A stretch of DNA of 64,000 nucleotides from Balneolaceae bacterium (GTDB lineage Bacteria > Bacteroidota > Rhodothermia > Balneolales > Balneolaceae): contig JAEPQH010000004.1 of NCBI GenBank assembly GCA_017640605.1, positions 62,001 to 126,000 of the forward strand, in the 5' to 3' direction. Under the pieces are notes generated by a model. It made no database searches, was not told where the DNA came from, and was given only the letters and a program-made list of their open reading frames with translations. Each line of letters begins with the position of its first letter. Within the stretch, counting starts at the first letter, position 1. Shown here piece after piece: positions 16,305-25,342 of this stretch. The position numbers and the translations under genes are program-made.

Positions 16305-16664
16305 ATGAACATCGAAGAGTATCGAGATTATTGCTTAGCCTTTCCTGAAGTTACCGAAAGCTTCCCGTTTGATGACAAAGTGTTGGTGTTTAAAGTGGCC
16401 AACAAAATGTTTGCTCTTGCTGATGTGGATGAATTCCAAAGCATCAATCTAAAATGCGATCCTGAACGGGCCGTTCAGTTACGTGAGGAGTATCACGAGA
16501 TCATCGCCGGTTACCATATGAACAAAAAGCATTGGAATACGGTAGATATGAACGGTTCACTTTCTGACGAATTCATTCGCGAGCTGATCGACCATTCGTA
16601 CGATCTGATTGTATCCGGTTTACCTAAAAAGGTACAAGCGTTGATTAATGATCAGCGGTCGTAG
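16305..16664 (+). CDS. MmcQ/YjbR family protein
   Basis: A 119-residue CyaY-like-fold protein of the MmcQ/YjbR family. The standard order is present: N-terminal EYRDYCLAFPEVTESFPFDDKVLVFKVANKMFAL, then NLKCDPERAVQLREEY, PGYHMNKKHWNTV-like (here AGYHMNKKHWNTVDMN) and a C-terminal helix LIDHSYDLIVSGLPKKVQ. Proposed to bind DNA, but the biological role is not settled. Its 3' end overlaps the converging membrane-protein gene by 20 bp. Confidence 0.92.
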   Translation: MNIEEYRDYCLAFPEVTESFPFDDKVLVFKVANKMFALADVDEFQSINLKCDPERAVQLREEYHEIIAGYHMNKKHWNTVDMNGSLSDEFIRELIDHSYDLIVSGLPKKVQALINDQRS

Positions 16665-16965
16665 AACTGTTAGGTTTAGATCGTTTAAATCTTGATAAGG
16701 ATTTTTTTGCAAACCAAAAAAAGAATTCACGTTGCCCAAATACCACTCCCCAAAACAGCAATAGGGCATAATAAGTAGGTAAAATTGCTACCAGCCAAAT
16801 CCCCAAGCGAAAATACCACGCCCACTCTGGATCAACGCCAATCAACAAATAGATTAACTTTTTGGCATAAAGTACCGAAAACCCGGTTACAGCAAACACA
16901 ATAAACACGATAACAATCTGTGTGTTGCTTTGGATATTCCAGCGCTGTTTCAGTTTTTCAAGCAT
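16645..16965 (-). CDS. Small DUF6787-like membrane protein
   Basis: A 106-residue protein with a basic N-terminus (MLEKLKQRWNI) and two or three membrane helices (about 18-40, 54-74), then a basic tail. The pattern resembles the short DUF6787 proteins of Bacteroidota, but this is recognition by eye only. It overlaps the converging YjbR-like gene by 20 bp at their 3' ends. No function can be assigned. Confidence 0.65.
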   Translation of the reverse strand: MLEKLKQRWNIQSNTQIVIVFIVFAVTGFSVLYAKKLIYLLIGVDPEWAWYFRLGIWLVAILPTYYALLLFWGVVFGQREFFFWFAKKSLSRFKRSKPNSSTTADH

Positions 16966-17074
16966 AGAATGAGAGAGATATTAAATAATGAAAATCCGAT
17001 TTTTGTAGCTCGAATGAACACAAAAGCTTAGAATCCACAATATACCAACATTTACACTGATTGTTTGATGATGT

Positions 17075-17099
17075 TTGCAATTACTATCGGTTGCAATTA
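17075..17099. repeat. Direct repeat TTGCAATTA upstream of aquaporin
   Basis: TTGCAATTA occurs at 17075-17083 and 17091-17099, a 16-bp period, with a further partial TGCAAT near 17106. The copies lie 46-70 bp upstream of the aquaporin start and could be regulator half-sites. There is only one locus to compare, so support is weak. Confidence 0.3.
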
Positions 17100-17144
17100 G
17101 TTTCCTGCAATCTGGAAGGACAGTAGTACATTTAGCGGTTAGGA

Positions 17145-17759
17145 ATGCGTAAATACTTGATAGAAGTAATCGGGACCATGGCGTTGGTGTTGGCTTTTGG
17201 GCTTACTACCGAACCACTTGCATTGGGGATTGCCCTCTCTGCACTAATTTATATGGGCATGTATAGCTCGGGAGCTCATTTCAATCCTGCCGTTTCATTT
17301 GCCTATTTTTTACGTCGATCTATTACATTTCGCATGTTTTTAGGCTATTCTGCCAGTCAATTATTGGGCGCTTTTGCCGCAGCGGGAATTATACTTATGG
17401 TCACTCACTCGGTGTTTTTTGTTGAACCTCCAACCACAACCAATCTCTATCAGCAGGTTAGTGTAGAGGCTTTTTTAACCTTTCTCTTTGTTTCGGCTTA
17501 CTTAAATCTGATCAATAATCAACATGAAGAAACCTTCCGAATTAATGCACTTGGTGTGGGCTTAACACTTACTGCTTGCATTATGATTGGAGCAACCATA
17601 TCGGGTGGTTACATGAATCCGGCTATGTCGATTAGTACTTCCATTATCGATTTTATGGCCGAGCGCGGTAAGTCGTTCGAAAGCATTCCTCTGTTTACCG
17701 TAGCACCAATAACCGGGGCATCCCTAGCAGCGCTTTTGCATTGGTATACCAGCGACTAA
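17145..17759 (+). CDS. Aquaporin/MIP family channel with altered selectivity filter
   Basis: A 204-residue six-helix channel. Both half-helix motifs are present: AHFNPAVSFA (NPA 47-49) and GGYMNPAMSI (NPA 158-160). The residue after the second NPA, normally the Arg of the aromatic/arginine filter, is Met161. Family members move water, glycerol or small uncharged solutes; loss of this Arg usually goes with a wider or different specificity, so the substrate is open. The protein is shorter than typical aquaporins (about 230-280), mainly through short loops. An AGGA-containing stretch precedes the ATG. It overlaps the end of the converging histidine kinase gene by four bases. Confidence 0.85.
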   Translation: MRKYLIEVIGTMALVLAFGLTTEPLALGIALSALIYMGMYSSGAHFNPAVSFAYFLRRSITFRMFLGYSASQLLGAFAAAGIILMVTHSVFFVEPPTTTNLYQQVSVEAFLTFLFVSAYLNLINNQHEETFRINALGVGLTLTACIMIGATISGGYMNPAMSISTSIIDFMAERGKSFESIPLFTVAPITGASLAALLHWYTSD

Positions 17760-19159
17760 GCTTCGTGAATGGGTAATGAGAAATAGAAAGTAGAACCAAC
17801 ATCCGGAGTGCTTTCAACATAAATCTCCGCTTGATGTGCGTTCAAAATCCCTTTCACAACTGCTAGTCCTAGTCCGGTTCCTCCTTTATCGCGGCTACGT
17901 GCTTTATCCGTGCGATAAAAGCGATCAAATAGTCGGTCTAGGTGTTCCTCACCAATTCCAATTCCGGCATCAATCACCGAAACTTTTACTTCATCACCAA
18001 CTTTGGTGCATTCAACCCTTATCTCCCCTTCGTGCGTATATTTGATGGCATTTGAAACTAGATTATCCAATACTTGCTCCATTTTTTCGTAATCCGCAAA
18101 CACAGTATGCTCCCCTTTTTTCACAAACCGGAGTGCATTGTTTTTTTCGTTGGCGATGGGTTTGTAGGTCTTTATCACTTCCTCAATTAAATCTTCCATT
18201 ACAAAGGTAGATTTATGGATGTAACTCTCGTCCATATCAAAACGCTGAAGCGATTTAATATCCTGAAAAAGTCGAACCACCCGATCTACCTGTTTTTGGG
18301 CTGTATGCAAGTATTGCGCTTTCTTTTCCTTGCTTAATCCTTCCAATTGCAACATTTCCATTGCGCCGGAAATAGTATGCAGTGGGTTGCGTACTTCATG
18401 GGCAATGTCTGCGAAAAATTCGTTCTGCTTTACATTCAGATTCTTCAGCTTTTCGTAGTCATCTTTTAGCTTGGCTGCCATGTTATTGAGCGATTTCGCC
18501 AACGATCCAAACTCATCCTGACGTTCAAGATCTATTTCCCGATCCAGATTGCCGTTCGCGATTTCAAGTGCAGCCTCTTCCAATTGTTTGATGGGTTTCC
18601 CCAAATAACGAGCAAAGTAAATACTCACTAAAATCACCACTAAAATGGAGCCAATCATGGCGCCGTAAATCAAATGTCGAATGGAAGCTGCCGCCGCATA
18701 CAACTCTTTTTTATTTTTGGAGATGCGTAAAAAGTGAACTTCAGTAATATCACGGTTAATGGAATGAAACGAGATTACCTGATCTAAATCTTCATCATTT
18801 AGAATTACCTGATTGGAAGTAGCTAATTGAGCCAAAATCTCATCGTTCATAAAGGCGCGTGAATCTTCGAATTCAGGCACATCCACTGGCGCGTTTACAA
18901 GTACCGTACCCGAAGAATCGAACAGCGCAATTTGGTAACCCGTGAGGTCGGCCGTAAACGTTGTTTTGATAAATAGATCGGTAAAATCGTCTTCCAATTC
19001 TAACGACTCTGCAAAAGTTCGGGCATCCTCTTCGAATTGAGAAATGGCTTCATCCAATAAAAAAGAGCGGATACTCAAAATGGCGTATGCACTAATCGCC
19101 ACTACACCTATAGAAAGTAAAGTGATGTAAGTGACGGCAAGTTTTTGCTGGATATTCAC
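17756..19159 (-). CDS. Membrane sensor histidine kinase (PhoR/BaeS-like)
   Basis: A 467-residue transmembrane kinase. TM1 covers about 9-30, the periplasmic sensor about 31-163, TM2 about 164-183 and HAMP about 184-236 (ARYLGKPIKQLEEAALEIANGNL). The HisKA box is FFADIAHEVRNPLHT with phospho-acceptor His254, and the ATPase domain shows N-box DNLVSNAIKYT, G1 DAGIGIG and G2 GGTGLGL. Its start overlaps the stop of the response regulator gene by four bases, so the regulator is translated first and the kinase is coupled. The sensor has no recognised domain. Given Pho-box-like sites at 6549-6638 and 22640, a PhoR-like role is possible but not shown. Confidence 0.93.
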   Translation of the reverse strand: MNIQQKLAVTYITLLSIGVVAISAYAILSIRSFLLDEAISQFEEDARTFAESLELEDDFTDLFIKTTFTADLTGYQIALFDSSGTVLVNAPVDVPEFEDSRAFMNDEILAQLATSNQVILNDEDLDQVISFHSINRDITEVHFLRISKNKKELYAAAASIRHLIYGAMIGSILVVILVSIYFARYLGKPIKQLEEAALEIANGNLDREIDLERQDEFGSLAKSLNNMAAKLKDDYEKLKNLNVKQNEFFADIAHEVRNPLHTISGAMEMLQLEGLSKEKKAQYLHTAQKQVDRVVRLFQDIKSLQRFDMDESYIHKSTFVMEDLIEEVIKTYKPIANEKNNALRFVKKGEHTVFADYEKMEQVLDNLVSNAIKYTHEGEIRVECTKVGDEVKVSVIDAGIGIGEEHLDRLFDRFYRTDKARSRDKGGTGLGLAVVKGILNAHQAEIYVESTPDVGSTFYFSLPIHEA

Positions 19160-19857
19160 GAATTAATGAACTCCCGATTGAATCCATACCCAACACCACG
19201 ATAGGTTTTGATCAGTTTCCCGGCATCTTTCATCTTAATGCGTAAATTTTTGATGTGAACATCTACGGTTCGGTCAAAAATGTATTTTTCTTCGTCGGTT
19301 ATATGCTCCAAAATCTCTTGCCGGCTATACACCAATTTCGGATGCTTAAACATTAACTCAGCAATTACATACTCGGTATGGGTGAGATCGATTTGTTGAT
19401 CGTTGATGTACATCTCGTTGGTATCGGTATCGAGATATACATTGCCATACCGTAACCATTGCGACTTCTCCGGATTTCTGCGCCGAAGCAACGTTTCGAT
19501 ATGGGCTTTTATCAAGTTTAAGCTTGCCGGTTTTTTGATGTAATCATCGCCACCAAGTTGTAAACCTTCGATCTCATCTTTTTCCTCATCGCGCGCAGTT
19601 AGGAACAATACCGGGATTTCATTAATCACCGGATGTTTTCGAATGTGTTTACAAATCTCTTTACCGTCCATGTGCGGCACCATTATATCGAGTACAGCCA
19701 GCTCAAGGTCGTTAGCATTGTTTTCTATAATATTGAGTGCTTCCTTTCCATCCTTAGCCCAATGCACATTAAAATTGTTGATTTCCAGAAAGTTAGCTAG
19801 CATTTCGCCAGATTCGATTTCGTCTTCGACGAGTAAAATAGTATGGTTGGTGTTCAC
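19156..19857 (-). CDS. OmpR/PhoB-family response regulator
   Basis: A 233-residue DNA-binding response regulator. The receiver (1-120) carries acidic residues ED at 11-12, phospho-acceptor Asp57 (AVLDIMVPHMDG), Thr in FLTAR and Lys in DDYIKKP. The winged-helix output (about 135-230) is of the OmpR/PhoB type, with LTHTEYVIAELM, YSRQEIL, RTVDVHIKNLRIKM and YRGVGYGFN. It is the first gene of a two-gene operon with the histidine kinase at 17756. PhoB-type regulators bind direct repeats with an 11-bp period, which is the pattern seen upstream of the TonB receptor and the porin. The start shares a 39-bp gap with the divergent SDR gene. Confidence 0.94.
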   Translation of the reverse strand: MNTNHTILLVEDEIESGEMLANFLEINNFNVHWAKDGKEALNIIENNANDLELAVLDIMVPHMDGKEICKHIRKHPVINEIPVLFLTARDEEKDEIEGLQLGGDDYIKKPASLNLIKAHIETLLRRRNPEKSQWLRYGNVYLDTDTNEMYINDQQIDLTHTEYVIAELMFKHPKLVYSRQEILEHITDEEKYIFDRTVDVHIKNLRIKMKDAGKLIKTYRGVGYGFNREFINS

Positions 19858-19896
19858 GTGAGTAAAAATGATTAAGTTCAGCGAAAAGTTATCAGA

Positions 19897-20694
19897 ATGA
19901 ACTATAAAAATAAAACTATTTGGATAACAGGTGCATCATCGGGAATTGGTGAAGCATTTGCTCGTTTTTTCTATCGCGATGGCGCAAAATTGATTCTATC
20001 CTCACGGCGACAGGAAGAGCTCGAACGCGTTAAATCTGAATTAGGTGGCGATGATACCCGAATTAAAATCCTTACGCTTGACTTGGCGCAATCCGAAACG
20101 TTAGAATCGAAAAGTGAAGAAGCACTTCAGTTATTTGGGGGCGTCGATGTTTTAGTTAATAACGGAGGTGTGAGTCAACGATCACTGTTTGCCGAAACCG
20201 ATATGGACACCATTCGCCGATTGATGGAAATTAATTTCTTCGGATCGGTCGCTTTAACTCGGTATGTATTGCCGCACATGATGGAGAAAAAAGCCGGACA
20301 AATTATTGTTACCAGCAGTGTAGCAGGAAAATTCGGTACGAAATATCGCTCGGGATATGCGGCTAGCAAGCATGCCCTCCAAGGAATTTTTGATTGTATT
20401 CGACAAGAGATGTACGAGTTTAATGTTTCAGTTACGATGGTTTGCCCGGGACCAATCAAAACCAATATTACACAAAACTCTTTAACGGCGGATGGCAGCT
20501 CATTTGGGAAGAAGGGAAACTTACACAGCAATGCCATGGATGCCGACGAAATGGTGAACAGAATTTGGAGCGACATCAAAAAAGAAAAAGAAGAAATCTA
20601 CATATCCAGCCCAAAAGAACGGCTTGGGTTAATTATGAAACGAATCTCGCCCTGGCTACTAAACCGGATTCTCAAACGCAGTAAAGTGATATGA
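19897..20694 (+). CDS. Short-chain dehydrogenase/reductase
   Basis: A 265-residue classical SDR. The cofactor motif TGASSGIGEAFA starts near residue 10, followed by SSRRQEEL (consistent with NADPH use), the NNGGVSQ stretch, catalytic Ser in VTSSVAGKFG and the YAASKHAL motif with Tyr and Lys. The sequence resembles the DHRS7-like group of lipid or steroid-type reductases. The substrate is unknown. The stop overlaps the start of the SGNH hydrolase gene by four bases (ATGA), so both are made from one transcript. Confidence 0.92.
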   Translation: MNYKNKTIWITGASSGIGEAFARFFYRDGAKLILSSRRQEELERVKSELGGDDTRIKILTLDLAQSETLESKSEEALQLFGGVDVLVNNGGVSQRSLFAETDMDTIRRLMEINFFGSVALTRYVLPHMMEKKAGQIIVTSSVAGKFGTKYRSGYAASKHALQGIFDCIRQEMYEFNVSVTMVCPGPIKTNITQNSLTADGSSFGKKGNLHSNAMDADEMVNRIWSDIKKEKEEIYISSPKERLGLIMKRISPWLLNRILKRSKVI

Positions 20695-21632
20695 AAAATA
20701 TAGCTTTGGTGATTGGCGCCACTTTTTTTTGGCTGATGATTGCCGAAGTTGCTCTTCGTTTGGTGTATAACCCGGCGCATATCTCGGTAAGCAATGCCAT
20801 TATGGGCGAACCGATGTTTACCTATGATGCAGAACTGGGTTGGTCGATTATTCCCAATTCATCAGGAACATACACCGCTAGCCGGGCCATCGATTATGCT
20901 CATAATTCGATGGGAATGAGAGAAAGCGAAATTGTAGATGATGCTCGAAAACGATTACTCTTTTTAGGCGATTCATTCACTTGGGGATTCGATGTGCAGC
21001 AAGAAGAGCGCTTTACTGAACGTCTAAAAGCGCATTTCCCTGATTATCAAATCATCAATGCAGGAATAAATGGGTACGGTACCGATCAACAGTGGCTTTG
21101 GTATAATCAGATTGAACAAACTATTAAACCTGATGCCGTTGTCTTGCTTTATTTTGGAGAAAACGACCATGTAGATAACTCTACCAACATGCGACATGGC
21201 GGATTCTATAAACCCTATTTTGAGCGCACTGCAACTGAACTGCAGCTAAAAGGAACTCCTGTTCCAAAAGGCGAACGTTATTTTTATGCGGAATTTCCAC
21301 GACTCTCTAAACTGTGGCTCGTTCGCTTAAGCGTTTCGGCATGGTATAAAAACCGGGCTGAAGCAAAAATCTATATCGATGATCCCACCTTAGATCTCAT
21401 CACCAAATTTGATAGTGATCTGCGCAACAAAAACATCCCCTTCATTCTTTTAGGGCAAAGTCCAAAACCATCCATTGCATCATTAGTCGATCAACTCGAC
21501 CTCCCATTTCTCGATGTGAGTAACTCTTTTCGTTATGAAACTTTTGGAGGGCATTGGACGCCGGAAGGTCACCAATTTGTAGCAGATAGCCTTATGCCAT
21601 TTCTGCGTATCGAGTTAGATAAATTAAACTAA
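20691..21632 (+). CDS. SGNH/GDSL-like hydrolase, membrane-anchored
   Basis: A 313-residue protein with an N-terminal hydrophobic segment (about 4-20) that may act as signal anchor. The SGNH block I is LFLGDSFTWGFDVQQEERF, block II is the GINGYGTDQQWLWY stretch, block III is YFGENDH and the C-terminal catalytic His is in GGHWTPEGHQFVAD. The family contains esterases and O-acetyl-modifying enzymes; periplasmic alginate- or peptidoglycan-type roles are possible but the substrate is unknown. It is translationally coupled to the upstream SDR, which hints at joint lipid or polysaccharide metabolism. Confidence 0.88.
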   Translation: MKNIALVIGATFFWLMIAEVALRLVYNPAHISVSNAIMGEPMFTYDAELGWSIIPNSSGTYTASRAIDYAHNSMGMRESEIVDDARKRLLFLGDSFTWGFDVQQEERFTERLKAHFPDYQIINAGINGYGTDQQWLWYNQIEQTIKPDAVVLLYFGENDHVDNSTNMRHGGFYKPYFERTATELQLKGTPVPKGERYFYAEFPRLSKLWLVRLSVSAWYKNRAEAKIYIDDPTLDLITKFDSDLRNKNIPFILLGQSPKPSIASLVDQLDLPFLDVSNSFRYETFGGHWTPEGHQFVADSLMPFLRIELDKLN

Positions 21633-21639
21633 CTTTAAA

Positions 21640-22560
21640 TTAATTAAGTCGGCGACGTTTATTTAAATATGCGAGAAGTGAAGTATCAAACTGCCCCTCG
21701 GTATCGATTTGCTCAAAGTCGATTTCAAACTCACTGCAGGCCATTTGGAAATCATGCGTGTATTCCTCGATTTTAGCTTTGTAGTCGCTGCGTACCTGAG
21801 AAGGAATCACCTCGATTTCACCACCGGCTTCCAAATCTTCGAATACAATTCTATCATTTGTAAAAGCCAAATCGCGCTCACTTCGATGTTCCAACACATT
21901 AAACAATAACACTTCGTGCTTACGATGCCGCAAGTGTTTTAGCGCCGAAACCAAGGCATCTTTTTCATCAACATTTTCAAAAAGATCAGTGATTATCACC
22001 ACCAAACTCCGATGGTTGAGCCGCTTCGCAACTTCGTGAATAGCTTGTGCTGAGGCCGTTTTTCGTTGCTCTTTGTCTGCTTTCTCTTCGAGAATTAGCT
22101 CTCGTTCTAACTGCGTATAAATTTGACGTAAATGAGCGTAGGTACTTTTTGCAGGTATAAAGGTTTCCAACCCATCGTTGAAGGGAATCAGACCGCAAGC
22201 GTCTCGTTGGCGATGCATTAAATACATCAACGAAGCCGCAAAATGAATACCATACCGAAGTTTGCTCCACACTCCAAAATGTTTGTATAACATCGAGGAA
22301 GAAGTATCGAGCATTACATAACAGCGAAGATTGGTTTCTTCCTCGTACTGCTTCACATAAAACCGCTCTTTTTTCCCGTATGCTTTCCAGTCGATGTGCT
22401 TAAAATCATCTCCGGCATTATAGGGTCGATGCTCTGCAAACTCTACCGAAAAACCGTGGTACGGACTTCGATGCAATCCAGAGATAAATCCCTCGACTAT
22501 TTTTTTTGCCCGCAGCTCTATGGATGCAAGTTTTGATAATATTTCCGGATCGATAATCAT
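21640..22560 (-). CDS. DUF58 domain protein
   Basis: A 306-residue protein starting at ATG 22560 (MIIDPEILSKLASIELRAKKIVEGF), the position at which family members normally begin; upstream in-frame ATG codons at 22644 would run through the promoter region of the divergent porin. The DUF58 signature HRSPYHGFSVEFAEHRPYNAGDDFKHIDWKAYGK is present, followed by a von Willebrand A-like fold with LDTSSSM. Such proteins are usually partnered with a MoxR AAA ATPase and VWA/BatA proteins; none of these is adjacent here, which is somewhat unusual. Likely cytosolic, function uncertain. Confidence 0.92.
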   Translation of the reverse strand: MIIDPEILSKLASIELRAKKIVEGFISGLHRSPYHGFSVEFAEHRPYNAGDDFKHIDWKAYGKKERFYVKQYEEETNLRCYVMLDTSSSMLYKHFGVWSKLRYGIHFAASLMYLMHRQRDACGLIPFNDGLETFIPAKSTYAHLRQIYTQLERELILEEKADKEQRKTASAQAIHEVAKRLNHRSLVVIITDLFENVDEKDALVSALKHLRHRKHEVLLFNVLEHRSERDLAFTNDRIVFEDLEAGGEIEVIPSQVRSDYKAKIEEYTHDFQMACSEFEIDFEQIDTEGQFDTSLLAYLNKRRRLN

Positions 22561-22639
22561 AACAAATAGTACTACAAATTTAGGTGGATAAGAATTTCTT
22601 TTTGATGGAAGCGCTTCTTTTCTATCACCTTGAAAAACC

Positions 22640-22667
22640 TTCACATAATATTCTTATTACGCCCGTA
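22640..22667 (+). promoter_or_regulatory. Pho-box-like site upstream of OprO/P-like porin
   Basis: TTCACA (22640), TTCTTA (22651) and CCCGTA (22662) are spaced by exactly 11 bp, matching the three-unit pattern of the sites at 6549-6638. A TAATAA element begins 16 bp after the last unit, the same distance as at the TonB receptor. The porin start is 66 bp downstream. The middle unit is the least conserved. Confidence 0.45.
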
Positions 22668-22732
22668 ATCTTGAGCTGAAAGTAATAAACGAAGCTATTT
22701 ATCGATTTTAAAAATAACAGAGGTAAAAGATT

Positions 22733-23917
22733 ATGAAATGGCTGATGCGAGGATGTTTTATACTCGCACTTTGTTTTCACACAGTTCTGATTGCACACGC
22801 CCAACCAAGAGAGCCACAACCTAGTGTATTTAATGTTAGCCCAGAAAAAGGAGTACATTTTAATAGTTCCGATGGATTCATGGAATTCCGAATGGGTTTT
22901 CGTTTACAACAGCAACTTGCTATCACTCAAATTGTAAGCGAACAAGACAATCTACAAGTTGAATACTTAATTCGGAGAGAACGTGCGTTATTTCGAGGGT
23001 TTTTATTCCACAACAAACTCGATTATCTAGTTCAAATAGGCATGGATGGAGGAAGTGTAGAGCTGTTAAATGCAGAGTACACCTGGAAGCCTGATAAAAA
23101 TACACGAATTACCTTCGGGCAGTTTTTCCCGCCCACATTTCGGCAATTCCAAACCACATCTAAAAATCTACAAATGGTAGATAGATCGAATGTGAGTCGA
23201 TTTTTCTTTACAGATTACGACTTAGGCATTCGTGTTCGCAGAACTTTTAATCTCAGCCCAACTTTTCAGCTTAAAACTTCTGGAGCCCTTACCCATGGCG
23301 AGGGCAAAAATCTAAAAACTGCCTCTGGTGGCTGGGCGTATATGTCGCGTTTGGAAGTATTGCCTTTGGGCGGCTTCACTAAAGGTGGAGATTATGTAGA
23401 AAGTGATCTCCAGCGCGAAATTACACCAAAACTTAGCGTCGGTGCAGGCTTCTACTTTAACCAAGATGCTTATACGAAACTTGGCAATATTGTATGGGAT
23501 GGTTTAGAAGATGATATTTTCGATAGATATGTCGATGTTGTTTTCAAATACAACGGTTTTTCGTTTCAGGCAGAATACATTAAACGATCGGTAGATAATG
23601 AGGTTCTGATTTCAGATGGACAAACTTTCTATGCTGACAAAACCAGTGGAGAAGGGTTTTATACGCAAGCTGGATATTTTGTAGACGAAAAAATCGAACT
23701 CACTACTCGATTTAGCACCTTAAAACCGGATGTCCTGCATCATAATGAGTTGGGAAAATTCACACAACAACATAAAGTTTCTATGGGTCTCAATTACTTC
23801 TTTTTAGGTCACTCACTTAAATTACAGTCTCAACTCGGATATGTTAGCGAAGAATTTGCCGCGATAAAAAACTGCAACTATTTCGAATTTCTCACTCAAT
23901 TCACCATTAGTTTTTAA
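22733..23917 (+). CDS. OprO/OprP-like outer-membrane porin
   Basis: A 394-residue barrel protein with a signal peptide ending around residue 23 (IAHAQ). The sequence GMDGGSVELLNAEYTWKPDKNTRITFGQFFPPTFRQF and FFTDYDLGIRVRR resembles the phosphate-selective porin O/P family, and the protein ends in an aromatic residue (TISF) as barrels do. It is followed after 18 bp by an SLC13 anion transporter, so the pair could bring an anion such as phosphate, sulfate or a dicarboxylate across both membranes. A Pho-box-like site lies upstream. Selectivity in this family cannot be read from sequence alone. Confidence 0.82.
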   Translation: MKWLMRGCFILALCFHTVLIAHAQPREPQPSVFNVSPEKGVHFNSSDGFMEFRMGFRLQQQLAITQIVSEQDNLQVEYLIRRERALFRGFLFHNKLDYLVQIGMDGGSVELLNAEYTWKPDKNTRITFGQFFPPTFRQFQTTSKNLQMVDRSNVSRFFFTDYDLGIRVRRTFNLSPTFQLKTSGALTHGEGKNLKTASGGWAYMSRLEVLPLGGFTKGGDYVESDLQREITPKLSVGAGFYFNQDAYTKLGNIVWDGLEDDIFDRYVDVVFKYNGFSFQAEYIKRSVDNEVLISDGQTFYADKTSGEGFYTQAGYFVDEKIELTTRFSTLKPDVLHHNELGKFTQQHKVSMGLNYFFLGHSLKLQSQLGYVSEEFAAIKNCNYFEFLTQFTISF

Positions 23918-23935
23918 CACTCACTCATCAAAGTA

Positions 23936-25336
23936 ATGAAGCTCAACAAAAAACAACTAATTGGTATAGCAATCGGCCTCATTGGCCTGATTATCCCCTT
24001 TTTCTTTCATCTGGAAGGATTGTCGGATGCCGGCCATGTTGCATTGGGGATTTTCTTTCTGGCTGCAGCGTATTGGATGCTCGAACCCTTCCCAATCTAT
24101 GCTACATCAGTATTGGTTATTTTCTTACAAGTAATTTTACTCAGCCAACAAGGCTTTCTATTTCCTGAAAGTACGGCAGAGTATTCGCCGAACAACTACA
24201 CAGAATTTATTGGTACACTGGCTAGTCCTATTATCATTTTATTTTTGGGCGGATTTGTATTAGCTGATGCTGCCGTTAAATACGATCTCGATCGTAATCT
24301 TACTCGAATTTTGTTATCTCCATTTGGTAAAAAACCAGGCTCTATTTTGCTTGGCTTGATGGTGGTTACTGCACTGCTATCTGCCTTTATGAGCAACACA
24401 GCTACTACTGCTATGATGATGACGGTAATTCTTCCCATAATGGCTCGCATCAGTAAAACAGATCCATTGCGCATTGGCTTAGCGCTTAGCATTCCGTTTG
24501 CGGCAAATATCGGTGGCATTACAACGCCCATCGGCACCCCGCCCAATGCCGTAGTTATTGGGGCGCTTTCTCAGCAGGGTATAAACATTCCTTTTGGCGA
24601 ATGGATGATATTAGCTACTCCTTTAGTGGTTATTGCGTTGCTATTTGCCTGGTTTTTACTACTTAAAATGTTTAAACCCGAAGCCGCGTCGGTAGAAATT
24701 GATATGTCGGGGAAGTTCAATACTTCTACCAATGCAATTTTGCTTTATCTAGCCTTTGGGGCTACCGTTTTATTTTGGGTAACCGAAAGTTTCCATGGCG
24801 TTAAAAGTGCTATCATCGCGTTAATTCCGGTTGTATTTTTGTCGCTAAGTGGAGTTATCACCAAAGAAGATATCCGAAAGCTACCGTGGGAAGTTCTGTG
24901 GTTGGTAGCAGGTGGTATTTCATTAGGAATTTCGATGAAGAGTACCGGATTGGCTGAATGGATTGTTGGAAGCATCGAGTGGAGCGCATTTGGAACCATT
25001 GCCCTTCTCGTAGTATTTGCTTCGGTTTCTGTGTTGATGAGTAACTTCTTGTCGAATACTGTTACAGCAACCTTACTTATTCCTTTGGCTGTAAGTTTGG
25101 CAACTTCAGGAATTGCCGGCGATGGATTCAATCTTATTATCGTTAGTCTTGTAATTGGTGTTAGTGCAAGTATGGCAATGATGTTACCTATATCAACTCC
25201 CCCTAACGCTATTGCGATGAGTACAGGAACCATTCAAACTTCGAACATGGCAAAAGCAGGTATTTCTGTAGGAATATTCGGAATTATCCTGGTGGTAATT
25301 TACGCCTTGTTCTACTGGCCTTTCATTCTAAATTAA
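23936..25336 (+). CDS. SLC13/DASS family sodium:anion symporter
   Basis: A 466-residue inner-membrane carrier. The two inverted SNT motifs are both present (MSNTATTAM near 150 and LSNTVTATL near 365), each followed later by a PIGTPPNA or PISTPPNA loop; these are the sodium- and anion-binding signatures. Family substrates include di- and tricarboxylates, sulfate and phosphate. It lies 18 bp behind an OprO/P-like porin, which favours an inorganic anion. The next gene, a receiver protein, starts 6 bp after the stop, so the transporter may share a transcript with the two-component pair at 25343-27261. Confidence 0.9.
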   Translation: MKLNKKQLIGIAIGLIGLIIPFFFHLEGLSDAGHVALGIFFLAAAYWMLEPFPIYATSVLVIFLQVILLSQQGFLFPESTAEYSPNNYTEFIGTLASPIIILFLGGFVLADAAVKYDLDRNLTRILLSPFGKKPGSILLGLMVVTALLSAFMSNTATTAMMMTVILPIMARISKTDPLRIGLALSIPFAANIGGITTPIGTPPNAVVIGALSQQGINIPFGEWMILATPLVVIALLFAWFLLLKMFKPEAASVEIDMSGKFNTSTNAILLYLAFGATVLFWVTESFHGVKSAIIALIPVVFLSLSGVITKEDIRKLPWEVLWLVAGGISLGISMKSTGLAEWIVGSIEWSAFGTIALLVVFASVSVLMSNFLSNTVTATLLIPLAVSLATSGIAGDGFNLIIVSLVIGVSASMAMMLPISTPPNAIAMSTGTIQTSNMAKAGISVGIFGIILVVIYALFYWPFILN

Positions 25337-25342
25337 TCAGTC

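Noticed and set aside
24745-25233. 162-codon open frame on the minus strand inside the SLC13 gene
   Set aside because: It lies fully inside a gene with intact family motifs, has no ribosome binding site and its sequence shows no domain; it is a by-product of codon composition.
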